From contig NC_022247.1 in assembly GCF_000463015.1 (NCBI RefSeq), positions 558,001 through 622,000 on the forward strand: 64,000 nt of DNA. Reading direction: 5' to 3'. Numbering within the stretch: position 1 is the stretch's first letter; the number at the start of each line of letters is the position of its first letter. Of this stretch, positions 34,841 to 43,827 are shown in pieces. Origin of the DNA: Variovorax paradoxus B4 (GTDB lineage Bacteria > Pseudomonadota > Gammaproteobacteria > Burkholderiales > Burkholderiaceae_C). The notes beneath the pieces were generated by a model. The model was not told where the DNA came from. It ran no database searches and worked only from the letters and a program-made list of their open reading frames with translations. A program made the translations under genes and the position numbers.

Positions 34841-36433
34841 ATGAAGCAAGGGCTGTCCCTTCGCGTTTCGCAGCATCTGGCGCTCACGCCCCAGCTGCAG
34901 CAGTCGATCCGGCTGCTGCAGCTCTCCACGCTCGAACTGAGCCAGGAGGTGGAGCAGATGCTGGACGAGAACCCGTTCCTCGAACGCACCGCGGAAGAAG
35001 CCGCGCGCGAGGAATTCGGGCTCGATGCCATCGATACGCCGGTGCCCCGCGACGAGGCCGGTGAAGCCGCCGAGGGCGAATTCGCCGCGGCTCCCATCAG
35101 CAGCGCGACGACCGCTTCCACCGAAACCGCCTCCACGGCCGAGGCCGACACTCCCGCCGCCGATGCCACCGAGCGCGAGCCCGACTGGGAGGGCGACGGC
35201 ACCGTCGACATGGCGCCGGACGACAGCGAGTGGGGCAGCGACGCCCCCGCGCGCCAGAACAACCTCGGCGACGACGAGCGCGCCGACGCCACCGAACTCG
35301 CGCGCAGCCAGGAGTCGCTGCAATCCTTCCTGCACCGACAGGCGCTCAGCCTGCGGCTCAACGAGAACGACAGCGCGGCGCTGCGCTTCCTGATCGAATC
35401 GCTCAACGACGACGGCTACCTCGAGGATTCGCTGCCGGCACTGGCTTCGGGCCTCGCGGGCGACGACAACGACCAGTTCGACGAACTGGTGCATCACTTC
35501 CAGGTGGCGCTCGGCCTGCTGCAGAGCCTGGAGCCCGCCGGCGTGGGCGCGCGCGACCTGGGCGAATGCCTTTGCATCCAGCTGCGCGCACTCGCGAGCG
35601 AAAGCGAGACCGAGGAACAGGCGCTGGTGCGCAAGACCGCCATCGCCATCTGCAAGCAGCCGATGGAGCTGCTCGCGCGGCGCGACTTCAAGCGCCTGGC
35701 CACGCTCACGCGCACCAACGAAGAGGTGGTGCGCTCGGCGCTGCAGGTCATCTCGCGCCTGGAGCCCAAGCCGGGCCGCCGCTTCGTCGACGTCGAGCGC
35801 AACATCGTCATTCCCGACGTGATCGTCACCAAGATCGGCCGCGGCACCAACGCCAAGTTCCGCGTCATGCTCAACCCCGAGGTGATGCCGCGGCTGCGCG
35901 TGCACGACATCTATGCCGGCGCGCTCAAGTCGCACAAGGGCGAGGGCAGCCAGGCGCTGTCGCAGCGGCTGCAGGAGGCGCGCTGGTTCATCAAGAACAT
36001 CCAGCAGCGCTTCGACACCATCCTGCGCGTGAGCAACGCCATCGTCGAGCGGCAGAAGAGCTTCTTCGTGCACGGCGAACTCGCGATGCGGCCCTTGGTG
36101 CTGCGCGAGATTGCCGACGAACTCGGCCTGCACGAATCGACCATCTCGCGCGTGACCACGGCCAAGTACATGGCCACGCCTTTCGGCACGGTCGAGCTCA
36201 AGTACTTCTTCGGTTCGGCGCTGGGCACCGAGACCGGCGGCAATGCGTCGAGCACCGCAGTGCGCGCGCTGATCAAGCAGTTCGTGAGTTCCGAGAGCAT
36301 CAAGAAGCCGCTGTCCGACAGCCAGATTTCCGAGATGCTCAAGGAGCAGGGCATCGAATGCGCGCGGCGCACCGTGGCCAAGTACCGCGAAGCCTTGCGC
36401 ATCGCGCCGGCCAACCTGCGCAAGGCCCTGTAG
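34841..36433 (+). CDS. rpoN: RNA polymerase sigma-54 factor
   Basis: 530-aa sigma-54. Region I is a canonical start (MKQGLSLRVSQHLALTPQLQ followed by QSIRLLQLSTLELSQEVE). An acidic region II (about 55-145, rich in Asp/Glu/Ala) separates it from the core-binding domain. The DNA-binding C-terminus has HESTISRVTTAKYM and the RpoN box ARRTVAKYRE. It directs transcription of nitrogen, motility and catabolic genes with enhancer-binding proteins. It is 17 bases after lptB, the usual Proteobacterial order. The ribosome-hibernation gene hpf, often next, is replaced here by a phospholipase D gene. Confidence 0.98.
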   Translation: MKQGLSLRVSQHLALTPQLQQSIRLLQLSTLELSQEVEQMLDENPFLERTAEEAAREEFGLDAIDTPVPRDEAGEAAEGEFAAAPISSATTASTETASTAEADTPAADATEREPDWEGDGTVDMAPDDSEWGSDAPARQNNLGDDERADATELARSQESLQSFLHRQALSLRLNENDSAALRFLIESLNDDGYLEDSLPALASGLAGDDNDQFDELVHHFQVALGLLQSLEPAGVGARDLGECLCIQLRALASESETEEQALVRKTAIAICKQPMELLARRDFKRLATLTRTNEEVVRSALQVISRLEPKPGRRFVDVERNIVIPDVIVTKIGRGTNAKFRVMLNPEVMPRLRVHDIYAGALKSHKGEGSQALSQRLQEARWFIKNIQQRFDTILRVSNAIVERQKSFFVHGELAMRPLVLREIADELGLHESTISRVTTAKYMATPFGTVELKYFFGSALGTETGGNASSTAVRALIKQFVSSESIKKPLSDSQISEMLKEQGIECARRTVAKYREALRIAPANLRKAL

Positions 36434-36443
36434 AAAGCCGCCG

Positions 36444-38048
36444 ATGGCCCGCCGCCTGCTGTCGCGCTGTGGGCAATGGGTCTTCGCCATGGCGGCGGCG
36501 GCGCTCTTCGCCGGCTGCGCCACCCTGCCCGACGAGGCCCCGCGTCCACCCACCAAGGCCATGGCCGCCTCGGCCGACACCGCGCTCGGCAAGATCGCGC
36601 TGGCCTCGCAGCCCGACCCCGACCTCAGCGGCTTTCGCCTGATGCCGGGCGGCGACTTCGCCTTTGACACGCGCATCCAGCTTGCGCGCCGCGCCCAGCG
36701 CACGCTCGATGTGCAGTACTACCAGATCGAGAACGACGAGACCGGCCGCTACCTGCTGCGCACGCTGCGCGACGCGGCCCTGCGCGGCGTGCGCGTGCGG
36801 CTCTTGATGGACGATCTCTACACCTCGGGCGAAGACGAACTGCTGCTCGGCCTTGCGGCTACGCCGAACGTCGAGCTGCGCCTCTTCAATCCGTTTCCGG
36901 CCGGGCGCGGCAGCCTGCTGCGGCGCTTCACCGCCTCGCTCTTCGATTTCAGCCGCGTCAACCGGCGCATGCACAACAAGCTCTTCATCGCCGATGGCGC
37001 CATGGCGGTGGCGGGCGGGCGCAACATCGGCAACCAGTACTTCAGGCGCACGGCGGGGGAGAATTTTCTCGATCTCGATACCTTCGTGGCCGGTGCGCTG
37101 GTCCCGCGCCTCGGTGCCCTGTTCGACCAGTACTGGAACAGCATCTACGTGCGGCCGATCCAGTCGGTGGTGGCCAGCGAGCTGCCGCGCGAGGAACTGC
37201 AGAAGCGCTTCGACACCGCCACCGGGCCCGACACCACGCCGCCGCCGCCGAAGCCCGCGCCCAACGACCTGCTCGGCTACAGCCCGATGGCCGAAGACCT
37301 GAATGCCGGCAAGCTCGACCTGATCTGGGCCCTCGCCGAGGCGTACGCCGATTCGCCCGAGCGCGTGATCGGCAAGACCGCCTCCTACGGTGGCGTGCCG
37401 CTGCTCGACGTCGACAGCGTGCGCTACAACGTGGTCGAGCAGATGCGCCGCGCGCGCTCCGAGGTGACCATCGTCTCGCCCTACCTGATACCGGGCGAAG
37501 CGGGCCTCGAAGTGATGCGCGAGATCCGCCGGCGCCACGTGAAGATCAGCGTCGTCACCAATTCATTCGCCGCCACCGACGAGCCGCTGGTCCACACCGC
37601 CTACCGCCGCTACCGGCCCGAGATGCTCAAGCTCGACGCCGACCTGTACGAACTGAGCACCACGCGCACACGGCGCAGCGTGCGCCTGGGCCTGTTCGGC
37701 ACTTCGGTGGGGCGGCTGCACGCCAAGTCGGCAGTGATCGACCGGCAGATTCTTTTCGTCGGCTCGATGAACTTCGACCCGCGCTCCGAGACGCACAACA
37801 CCGAGATCGGCCTTTTCATTCGCAGCCCCGAGATGGCGCGGCAGACGCTCAAGCTCATCGAGGTGCTGAAGCAGCAGGGCGCCTACCGGCTGCGCTTTGC
37901 CGAGGGCAGCGGCGAATCGCGCATCGAATGGATCAGCGAGGAGGAGGCCGGCAGGACCACCGTGCTGAACGAGGAGCCCGACTCGGATTTCTGGGGCCGC
38001 ACCATGCTCGAGCTGCTGGCGCCGCTGACGCCGGAAAGCCTGCTGTAG
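36444..38048 (+). CDS. Phospholipase D-like lipoprotein (cardiolipin-synthase-like)
   Basis: 534-aa protein with two HKD motifs: MHNKLFIADGAMAVAGG (about residues 174-190) and LHAKSAVIDRQILFVGSMNF (about 428-447). The N-terminus MARRLLSRCGQWVFAMAAAA is followed by LFAGCATL, a probable lipobox, so it is expected to be an exported lipoprotein. The two-domain layout resembles cardiolipin synthase C. It may transfer phosphatidyl groups or cleave a phosphodiester; the substrate is not evident. It starts 10 bases after rpoN and may share its transcript. Confidence 0.88.
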   Translation: MARRLLSRCGQWVFAMAAAALFAGCATLPDEAPRPPTKAMAASADTALGKIALASQPDPDLSGFRLMPGGDFAFDTRIQLARRAQRTLDVQYYQIENDETGRYLLRTLRDAALRGVRVRLLMDDLYTSGEDELLLGLAATPNVELRLFNPFPAGRGSLLRRFTASLFDFSRVNRRMHNKLFIADGAMAVAGGRNIGNQYFRRTAGENFLDLDTFVAGALVPRLGALFDQYWNSIYVRPIQSVVASELPREELQKRFDTATGPDTTPPPPKPAPNDLLGYSPMAEDLNAGKLDLIWALAEAYADSPERVIGKTASYGGVPLLDVDSVRYNVVEQMRRARSEVTIVSPYLIPGEAGLEVMREIRRRHVKISVVTNSFAATDEPLVHTAYRRYRPEMLKLDADLYELSTTRTRRSVRLGLFGTSVGRLHAKSAVIDRQILFVGSMNFDPRSETHNTEIGLFIRSPEMARQTLKLIEVLKQQGAYRLRFAEGSGESRIEWISEEEAGRTTVLNEEPDSDFWGRTMLELLAPLTPESLL

Positions 38049-38054
38049 CCCGGC

Positions 38055-38696
38055 TCAGCTGCCGCGCACGCCGGACAGCAGCTTGAGGCCCAGCAGCGCC
38101 ATCACGCCGCCGGCCGCGCGGTCGATCCAGGCCTTGTAGCGCAGGTAGGCCGAGCGCGGCGCCGCCGACGACAGCGCCAGCGCGACGATCGCGTACCAGC
38201 CCGTCTCGATGCAGAAGATCACCGCCGGCACCGCGAGCGCCAATGCCAGCGTCACCTCGCGCGGCAGGAACGCCGCGAAGATGCTGGCGTAGACCACCGC
38301 GGTCTTCGGATTGCTGATCTGCGTGCCCATGCCGACCAGGAACGCGCGGTGCGCATTGCCGGGGCCTCCGGCCGGGCGTTCGTCCTGCACGGCGGCCAGC
38401 GGCTCTCGCGCGCCGCGCCAGATGCGGATGCCCAGATACACAAGGTAGGCGCCGCCGAGCAGCTTCACCGCCAGGTACAGCGCCGGTACCGCGAGGAACG
38501 CCGCCTGCAGCCCGACCAGCGCCGCAATGGCGAACACGACGCCGCCGGCGCCCATGCCCAGCGCCGCGGCCAGGCCGTCGCCGCGCGACGACGACACGGC
38601 GGTGCGCGCCACCATGACGAAGCTCGGGCCCGGGCTCATGGCCCCGACGATCATCGCGCCCGCGATGCCCAGCAGTGGAACCGTGATGTCGCTCAT
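38055..38696 (-). CDS. LysE family translocator
   Basis: 213-aa inner-membrane exporter of the LysE/RhtB family, which exports amino acids or homoserine. The N-terminus GAMSPGPSFVMVARTAVSSS is the diagnostic GAxSPGP motif. Later helices include MGTQISNPKTAVVYASIFAA with the family NPK motif. About six helices are expected. It is convergent with the phospholipase D gene (6-base gap) and starts about 5 bases before the YceI stop on the same strand, which suggests one transcript with the YceI/cytochrome genes. Confidence 0.93.
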   Translation of the reverse strand: MSDITVPLLGIAGAMIVGAMSPGPSFVMVARTAVSSSRGDGLAAALGMGAGGVVFAIAALVGLQAAFLAVPALYLAVKLLGGAYLVYLGIRIWRGAREPLAAVQDERPAGGPGNAHRAFLVGMGTQISNPKTAVVYASIFAAFLPREVTLALALAVPAVIFCIETGWYAIVALALSSAAPRSAYLRYKAWIDRAAGGVMALLGLKLLSGVRGS

Positions 38697-38700
38697 GGCT

Positions 38701-39336
38701 TTATTGCTGCACGTTGACGGCTTCGACCTGCACCAGCAGCTTCACCCTGTTCTCGAAGCCGAAGTTCAGGCCCCAGGTGATGCCCCAGTCGCTGCGCTGC
38801 ACCGTGGTCTCGAAGTCGCCGCCGCAGACCTGGCGGTTGATGAGCGGGTTCAGGTAGCAGTTGAAGCGCACGGCCTTGAGCGTGACCGGCCTGGTCTGCC
38901 CCATCAGCGTGAGCGTGCCCGGCACGTCGATCACCTTTTCGCCGTTGAATTCGATGCGGTCCGCCACGAAGCGGCCGGTCGGAAATTCGGCCACGTTGAA
39001 GAAGTCCTTGCTCTGCACGTGGCGGTTGAGCAGGTCGACGCCGGTGTTGATGGAGCTGATGTCCATCGTGATGTCGACCTTGCCGCTGCTGCCCGTGCCG
39101 TCGATCTGCACCGAGCCATCCTTGGTGCTGAAGCGGCCGCGGTTGGTGGTGGTGCCGTAGTGCCCCATCTCGTACATCACGAAGGTGTGCGTGGGGTCGA
39201 TCACGTAGCTGGCGTTCTTTACCGGGCCGCCCGCGGGCTTGGCGGCGACGGGCGGCGCGGTGTAGTCCTGCGCCAGGGCAGGGGTGGCAAAGGCCGTCGC
39301 GGCAGACAGCGCGGCAGCGAGGAAGAGCTTCTTCAT
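38701..39336 (-). CDS. YceI family periplasmic protein (long form)
   Basis: 211-aa YceI/lipocalin-like periplasmic protein. Signal peptide MKKLFLAAALSAATAFATPALA is followed by YVIDPTHTFVMYEMGHYG, the conserved YceI start, and STKDGSVQIDGTGSSGKVDI. It contains an extra loop FNCYLNPLINRQVCGGDF with two Cys that could form a disulfide, not found in the second YceI. YceI proteins bind polyisoprenoids; in E. coli the gene sits with a cytochrome b561. ATG 39336 begins a clear signal peptide. Third gene of a cytochrome-YceI-YceI group. Confidence 0.9.
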   Translation of the reverse strand: MKKLFLAAALSAATAFATPALAQDYTAPPVAAKPAGGPVKNASYVIDPTHTFVMYEMGHYGTTTNRGRFSTKDGSVQIDGTGSSGKVDITMDISSINTGVDLLNRHVQSKDFFNVAEFPTGRFVADRIEFNGEKVIDVPGTLTLMGQTRPVTLKAVRFNCYLNPLINRQVCGGDFETTVQRSDWGITWGLNFGFENRVKLLVQVEAVNVQQ

Positions 39337-39376
39337 GGCGAGGGGCGTCTTGGCGTGAAAATGAAACAAGAGAAAT

Positions 39377-39955
39377 TCAAAGCGGACCGAGCCCCGCGAG
39401 CGTGAGCTTGAAGCGAACCAGCACCTCGTTGCCGACCACCGAGGTGTCGGTCCATTCGCCGTCGCCCACCTTGTAGTCGAGCCGCTGGATCGTAAAGCTT
39501 CCGCTGGCCACCGCGTGGCCGCCGGCCTGCGCAATGCTCACCGGCACCGTGATCTGGCGCGAGATGTTCTTGATGGTGAGCTTGCCCGCCATCTCGAACC
39601 GGCCGTCCCCCAGCGCCTTGATCGCGCTCGACTGGAAACTGGCCTGCGGAAAATGCGCCGTGTCGAACCAGGGCGCCTTGGGCAGTTCGGCATCGCTCAT
39701 CGGAACGCCGAGCGATGCGCTGGCCGTGTCGATCTGTAATGCGACCGTGCCGCCTTCGGGCTTGCGCGGATCGAAGGCCACCTGGGCGTCGAATTTCTTG
39801 AACGTGCCTTCCACGGGCACGCCCATCTGCTTGCTCACGAAGGCGATCTGGCTCTTGTCCGCCACCAGCCGGGTGGCCGCTGCGGGCTCGGCGCCCGCGG
39901 GCGCGAGGGCGGCGAATGCCATGGCTGCAAACAGGAGACGGGAGATGCGCTTCAT
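39377..39955 (-). CDS. YceI family periplasmic protein (short form)
   Basis: 192-aa YceI family protein. Signal peptide MKRISRLLFAAMAFAALAPAG is followed by TRLVADKSQIAFVSKQMGVP, then DTASASLGVPMSDAELPKAP and WFDTAHFPQASFQSSAIKAL, the usual YceI core with the VSIAQAGGHAVASGSFTIQR region. It likely binds an isoprenoid quinone or lipid in the periplasm. Its ATG (39955-39953) overlaps the cytochrome b stop by 2 bases in an ATGA junction. Two tandem YceI genes of different type in one operon is unusual for this small family. Confidence 0.9.
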   Translation of the reverse strand: MKRISRLLFAAMAFAALAPAGAEPAAATRLVADKSQIAFVSKQMGVPVEGTFKKFDAQVAFDPRKPEGGTVALQIDTASASLGVPMSDAELPKAPWFDTAHFPQASFQSSAIKALGDGRFEMAGKLTIKNISRQITVPVSIAQAGGHAVASGSFTIQRLDYKVGDGEWTDTSVVGNEVLVRFKLTLAGLGPL

Positions 39956-40581
39956 CCGGCGGATTCCTTGCGTGGCCCGGGCCACATGCGTTTCAAGATG
40001 CCATCGCGGTCGATCCAGTGGTGCTTGAGCACCGCCGCCACGTGCAGCAGCGCCACCGCGGCCAGCGTGAACGCGCTGCCCTTGTGCAGCGGCTTGAGCA
40101 CGGCCTCGGCCAACTCCTTGTCGACCGGCACGAAGTCGGGCAGCGGCAGCAGGCCGAACCACACCACCGGAAACCCCAGCGCCGAACTGTAGGCCCAGCC
40201 GAACAGCGGAACCGCCAGGAACAGCAGGTACATCAGCGCGTGGCTCGCCCGGTGGCCGGTGCGCTGCCAGCGCGGCATGGCCGCCGCCGCATCGGCCGGC
40301 AGCGGGGGCGGCCGATGGCGCAGCCGCCACAGCAGTCGCACGGCCGACAGCAGCAGGATCGTGACCCCGGCCCACTTGTGCCAGTTGTAGAGCCTGATGC
40401 GCGCCGGCGAGAGCGGCAGCCCGGTCATGTAGAGGCCGAGGCCCAGCGAGCCGACGATCATGGCCGCGAGCAGCCAGTGCAGCGCGATGGCGACCGGGCC
40501 ATAGCGCAGTTCACGCAGGCCGCGCGGATCGGCGGGCTCATCGGCAATGGCGGCGGGGTGGGAGGGTGTGTCGATGGGCAT
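39952..40581 (-). CDS. Cytochrome b561-type protein
   Basis: 209-aa inner-membrane cytochrome b. Four helices: YGPVAIALHWLLAAMIVGSL, YNWHKWAGVTILLLSAVRLL, ASHALMYLLFLAVPLFGWAY and KGSAFTLAAVALLHVAAVLK. His residues at helices 1, 2, 3 and 4 (HW, WHKW, ASH, LLH) suit bis-haem coordination. It should shuttle electrons across the membrane to periplasmic partners. It is first in an operon with two YceI genes (ATGA overlap), the same association seen for yceJ-yceI in E. coli. A candidate quinone role for the neighbours follows. Confidence 0.9.
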   Translation of the reverse strand: MPIDTPSHPAAIADEPADPRGLRELRYGPVAIALHWLLAAMIVGSLGLGLYMTGLPLSPARIRLYNWHKWAGVTILLLSAVRLLWRLRHRPPPLPADAAAAMPRWQRTGHRASHALMYLLFLAVPLFGWAYSSALGFPVVWFGLLPLPDFVPVDKELAEAVLKPLHKGSAFTLAAVALLHVAAVLKHHWIDRDGILKRMWPGPRKESAG

Positions 40582-40670
40582 CGGAAGCAGGACCGGCGGC
40601 CTGTGCGCGGAGCATATATCGGAAGAGGCGAAGGCACCGCACGAGCCGTGCCAGGCGTCGGCCTGGCGGG

Positions 40671-42464
40671 TCAGCGCCCCGTTGCCGGCTGCTGCGCCTG
40701 CAACAGCACCTCATGCAGCTCGGCCGGCTGCACCGGCTTGCGCAGCGCATGCCAGCCGCGCTCCGTGGCCAGCCGCTGGGTCGCCTCGCCGATGTCGGCC
40801 GAGACCAGGGCGATGGCGAGCGAAGGCTTCTGCCGCTGCAGTTTCTCCGCCAGCGCGATGCCGTCGAGCGCACCGGGCAGCCGGATGTCGCACAGCGCCG
40901 CATCGAGCGCACGCAGATCGGCCAGCGCCAGCGCCTCGGCCGCGCTGGCGTACACGCGCGGCACGACCTGCCATTGCTGCAGCAGGGCGCAGAGGCTGTC
41001 GGCCACTACGGCGTTGTCTTCCACCACCAGCACGGCAAGGCCGGGCCGCAGGGCGCGCGCCGCGCCGTATCGAGGCTGCGCCGCGGGAGCGGGAGGCGGC
41101 ACCGGCGCATCGGCCGGCGCCGCGGGCAGCTCGAAGCCGAACACCGAGCCGCGCCCCGGCGCCGAACGCAGCGACACCTGGATGCCGAGCTGCGCGGCCA
41201 GCCGCCGCACGATCGCCAGCCCCAGCCCATGCCCGCGCTGCAGGTTGCGCTCGACATTGCCGATCTGCTCGAAGTCGCCGAACACCCGCTCCTGCGAGTC
41301 CGCCGCAATGCCGACGCCGCCGTCGCGCACTTCCACCCGCCAGGCGCGGCCGGTGTCGCGCCGGCGCGCCCGCACCGCCAGCAGCACCCGGCCGCGCGGC
41401 GTGAACTTGACGGCGTTGTCGACCAGGTTCGCCAGCACGCGGCGCAGCGAGACCGCATCGGCCCAGGCCACCGCATCGGCGGGGCAGCGCACCGTGACGC
41501 GGCCGTCGCCGGCCTGGCGCGCCAGGTCGTTCAGCAGCGGCGCCAGCGACACCGCCACCGGCTGCAGCGGATCGACCGCCGCCTCGATGCGGCCGATCTC
41601 GAGCAGCTGGTTGGTCAGGCCTTCCAGCGCCTGCTGCGCGCGCGCGAGCGAGGCCACCGTGTGCTGCACCACGGGCGCATCGGCGCCGTTGTCCAGCTGC
41701 TGGCGCAGCACTTCGGCCTGCAGGCCGATGGCCATCACCGGCTGGCGCAGGTCGTGGTTGGCGGCCGAGAAAAAGCGCAGCCGCTCGGCCTGCGCCTGCT
41801 CGGAAGCGCGGAGTCCGGCCAGCGCCTGCTCGCGCAGGCTTCGCTCATTGAGGCGCAGGCCGATGTTTTCCTCGAGCTGGCGCGAGCGCTCGGCCACCAG
41901 CTTCCACATCATTGCGGTCAGGCCGAGGCCGATGACCGCCACGGCCTTCATCGTCGGCGTGCCGAGCCACAGCCCGGTCACGATCACCGGCGCCAGCAGC
42001 AGTGTGATCGCCAGCTGCGTGGCCGGAATGTAGAACGACACCGAGAACGCCGAGGACAGCGTCATTCCCATCAGCATCAGCCCGAGCAGCAGCTGCTGCT
42101 CGGGCTGGCCGGGGTTGAACAGCAGCACGCCGGCCAGGCCGTGCGCCAGCTCCCAGATGCCGGTGCGCACGGTGTGGGTGCGCTGCGCATCGCGCAGGCT
42201 TCGGGGTGTGAAGGGATCGGGCAGGCGCTGGGGAAAGAAGCCGCGCATGACCGTCACCACGGTGATCAGCGAAATCCACACCAGCGCGCGCGAGAGCGAA
42301 TATTGCCAGGCGAACAGGGCCGCCACGCCGCAGTTCAGCAGGTATTGCGCCAGCAGCACCGGGCCGATCGGGCGGATCGACAGCCGCAGCACCTCGCACT
42401 GGATCGCAAAGCGGTCGTTTTCGGCGACGGCCGGAGCAACCATGGGCGCGGTGGTGGAATTCAT
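40671..42464 (-). CDS. Hybrid sensor histidine kinase / response regulator
   Basis: 597-aa membrane sensor. The N-terminal half has about six helices (residues about 35-190, for example FYIPATQLAITLLLAPVIVT) with no recognisable input domain, then a coiled-coil linker and a HisKA domain whose phospho-His lies in FFSAANHDLRQPVMAIGL. The ATP-binding domain has GVGIAADSQERVFGDFEQIG and GHGLGLAIVRRLA, and a C-terminal receiver domain carries the Asp in LDAALCDIRLPG. This ATPase and receiver order is the RpfC/Hik-like layout without an output domain. No cognate regulator gene is adjacent. ATG 42464 is used; a GTG exists at 42476. Confidence 0.9.
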   Translation of the reverse strand: MNSTTAPMVAPAVAENDRFAIQCEVLRLSIRPIGPVLLAQYLLNCGVAALFAWQYSLSRALVWISLITVVTVMRGFFPQRLPDPFTPRSLRDAQRTHTVRTGIWELAHGLAGVLLFNPGQPEQQLLLGLMLMGMTLSSAFSVSFYIPATQLAITLLLAPVIVTGLWLGTPTMKAVAVIGLGLTAMMWKLVAERSRQLEENIGLRLNERSLREQALAGLRASEQAQAERLRFFSAANHDLRQPVMAIGLQAEVLRQQLDNGADAPVVQHTVASLARAQQALEGLTNQLLEIGRIEAAVDPLQPVAVSLAPLLNDLARQAGDGRVTVRCPADAVAWADAVSLRRVLANLVDNAVKFTPRGRVLLAVRARRRDTGRAWRVEVRDGGVGIAADSQERVFGDFEQIGNVERNLQRGHGLGLAIVRRLAAQLGIQVSLRSAPGRGSVFGFELPAAPADAPVPPPAPAAQPRYGAARALRPGLAVLVVEDNAVVADSLCALLQQWQVVPRVYASAAEALALADLRALDAALCDIRLPGALDGIALAEKLQRQKPSLAIALVSADIGEATQRLATERGWHALRKPVQPAELHEVLLQAQQPATGR

Positions 42465-42550
42465 CGGCCGATCCACTATATAGAGAAGCGGCCCGGCGCG
42501 GCGACAATGGCATCCCCCAGCCGGCCAATGACGATGATGGCGAACCCCTT

Positions 42551-43789
42551 GTGAACGATCTTTCCCTTTTTCTGCCTTGCGCCGCCGGCGTCGAGGAACT
42601 CCTGGCGCAGGAAGTCCATGCGCTCACCGGCCGCGTCGGGCAAGACCTGCTCACGCTGCGCGGCGGCGTGCGGGTGCGCGCCGAATGGCGCGACGCGCTC
42701 AAGCTCAACCTGCACAGCCGGCTCGCCCAGCGCGTGCTGGTCGAGCTGGCCCACGCGCCCTACCGCAGCGAGAACGACCTCTACGCCATCGCGAGCGGCG
42801 TGGCCTGGGAAATCTGGTTCACGCCCAAGCAGACCTTCAAGATCGAGACCACGGCGCAGCACAGTCCGCTGCAGAGCCTGAACTTCGCCACCTTGCGCAT
42901 CAAGGACGCCATTGCCGACCGCTTCCGCGCCAAGGCCAACGGCGTGCGCCCGAGCATCGAGACCCAGTGGCCCGACTGCCGCGTGTTCGCCCACCTGACC
43001 ACCGAACACTGCACGCTCTACATCGACACCTCCGGCGAACCGCTCTTCAAGCGCGGCTGGCGGCAGGACAAGGGCGACGCGCCGCTGAAGGAAACCCTGG
43101 CCGCCGCCATGCTGGCCGCCAGCGGCTGGTGGAACCCCGAAACCGGCGCCGTGGCCGCCGAGCCGCTGTACGACCCCTGCTGCGGCAGCGGCACCATCGC
43201 CATCGAGGCGGCGCAGATCGCGCGCGGCATTCCGGCCGGGTCGCTGCGGCGCTTCGGCTTCGAGAAGCTGCTGCCGTTCCAGGCGCACGTCTGGGACGCC
43301 ATCAAGAAGGAAGCCGCATCGTTGGCGGCGCCACGCGATGTCGCCATCTTCGGCTCCGACGTCTCGCACCGCATGGTCGACTTTGCCGAGCGCAATGCGG
43401 AGCGCGCCGGTGTCGCCGATGCCATCGAGTTCCGCGGCGGCGACGCGCTGCAGCGCATGCCGCCGGCCGAGGGCGGGGTGATCATGCTCAACCCGCCCTA
43501 TGGCGAACGCATCGAGGTCGGCGGCGTGGCGCGCTTCGGCGCCCGCGAGGCCGCGCAGACTTCGGGCGAGGGCGCCAGCGAAAGCGGCGACGGCGGCGAG
43601 TTCTTTCCGCAGCTCGCCACCCACTGGAAGAAGAACTACGCCGGCTGGACCGCCTGGGTGCTCACGCCCGACCTGAAGCTGCCCAGGCAGATGCGGCTCA
43701 AGGAGTCTCGCCGCGTGCCGATGTGGAACGGGCCCATCGAGTGCCGGCTGTTCCGCTTCGACATGGTTGCGGGTTCGGCCAGGAAGTAG
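42551..43789 (+). CDS. THUMP-domain RNA methyltransferase (RlmL-like)
   Basis: 412-aa class I SAM-dependent RNA methyltransferase: THUMP domain (about residues 55-160) and a C-terminal methyltransferase domain with DPCCGSGTIAIEAAQIARG and the NPPYGERIEV catalytic motif, both typical of 23S rRNA m2G2445-type enzymes. It lacks the second methyltransferase domain of E. coli RlmL (RlmK half), consistent with a single-domain form. The start is GTG 42551. An in-frame-coupled eight-residue ORF (MTMMANPL, 42528-42554) ends on this GTG (GTGA), so translation may be coupled to it. Confidence 0.9.
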   Translation: MNDLSLFLPCAAGVEELLAQEVHALTGRVGQDLLTLRGGVRVRAEWRDALKLNLHSRLAQRVLVELAHAPYRSENDLYAIASGVAWEIWFTPKQTFKIETTAQHSPLQSLNFATLRIKDAIADRFRAKANGVRPSIETQWPDCRVFAHLTTEHCTLYIDTSGEPLFKRGWRQDKGDAPLKETLAAAMLAASGWWNPETGAVAAEPLYDPCCGSGTIAIEAAQIARGIPAGSLRRFGFEKLLPFQAHVWDAIKKEAASLAAPRDVAIFGSDVSHRMVDFAERNAERAGVADAIEFRGGDALQRMPPAEGGVIMLNPPYGERIEVGGVARFGAREAAQTSGEGASESGDGGEFFPQLATHWKKNYAGWTAWVLTPDLKLPRQMRLKESRRVPMWNGPIECRLFRFDMVAGSARK

Positions 43790-43827
43790 CCCTGCGCGCA
43801 CCTGCGGGTGCGCGAATTCACGCCGCC

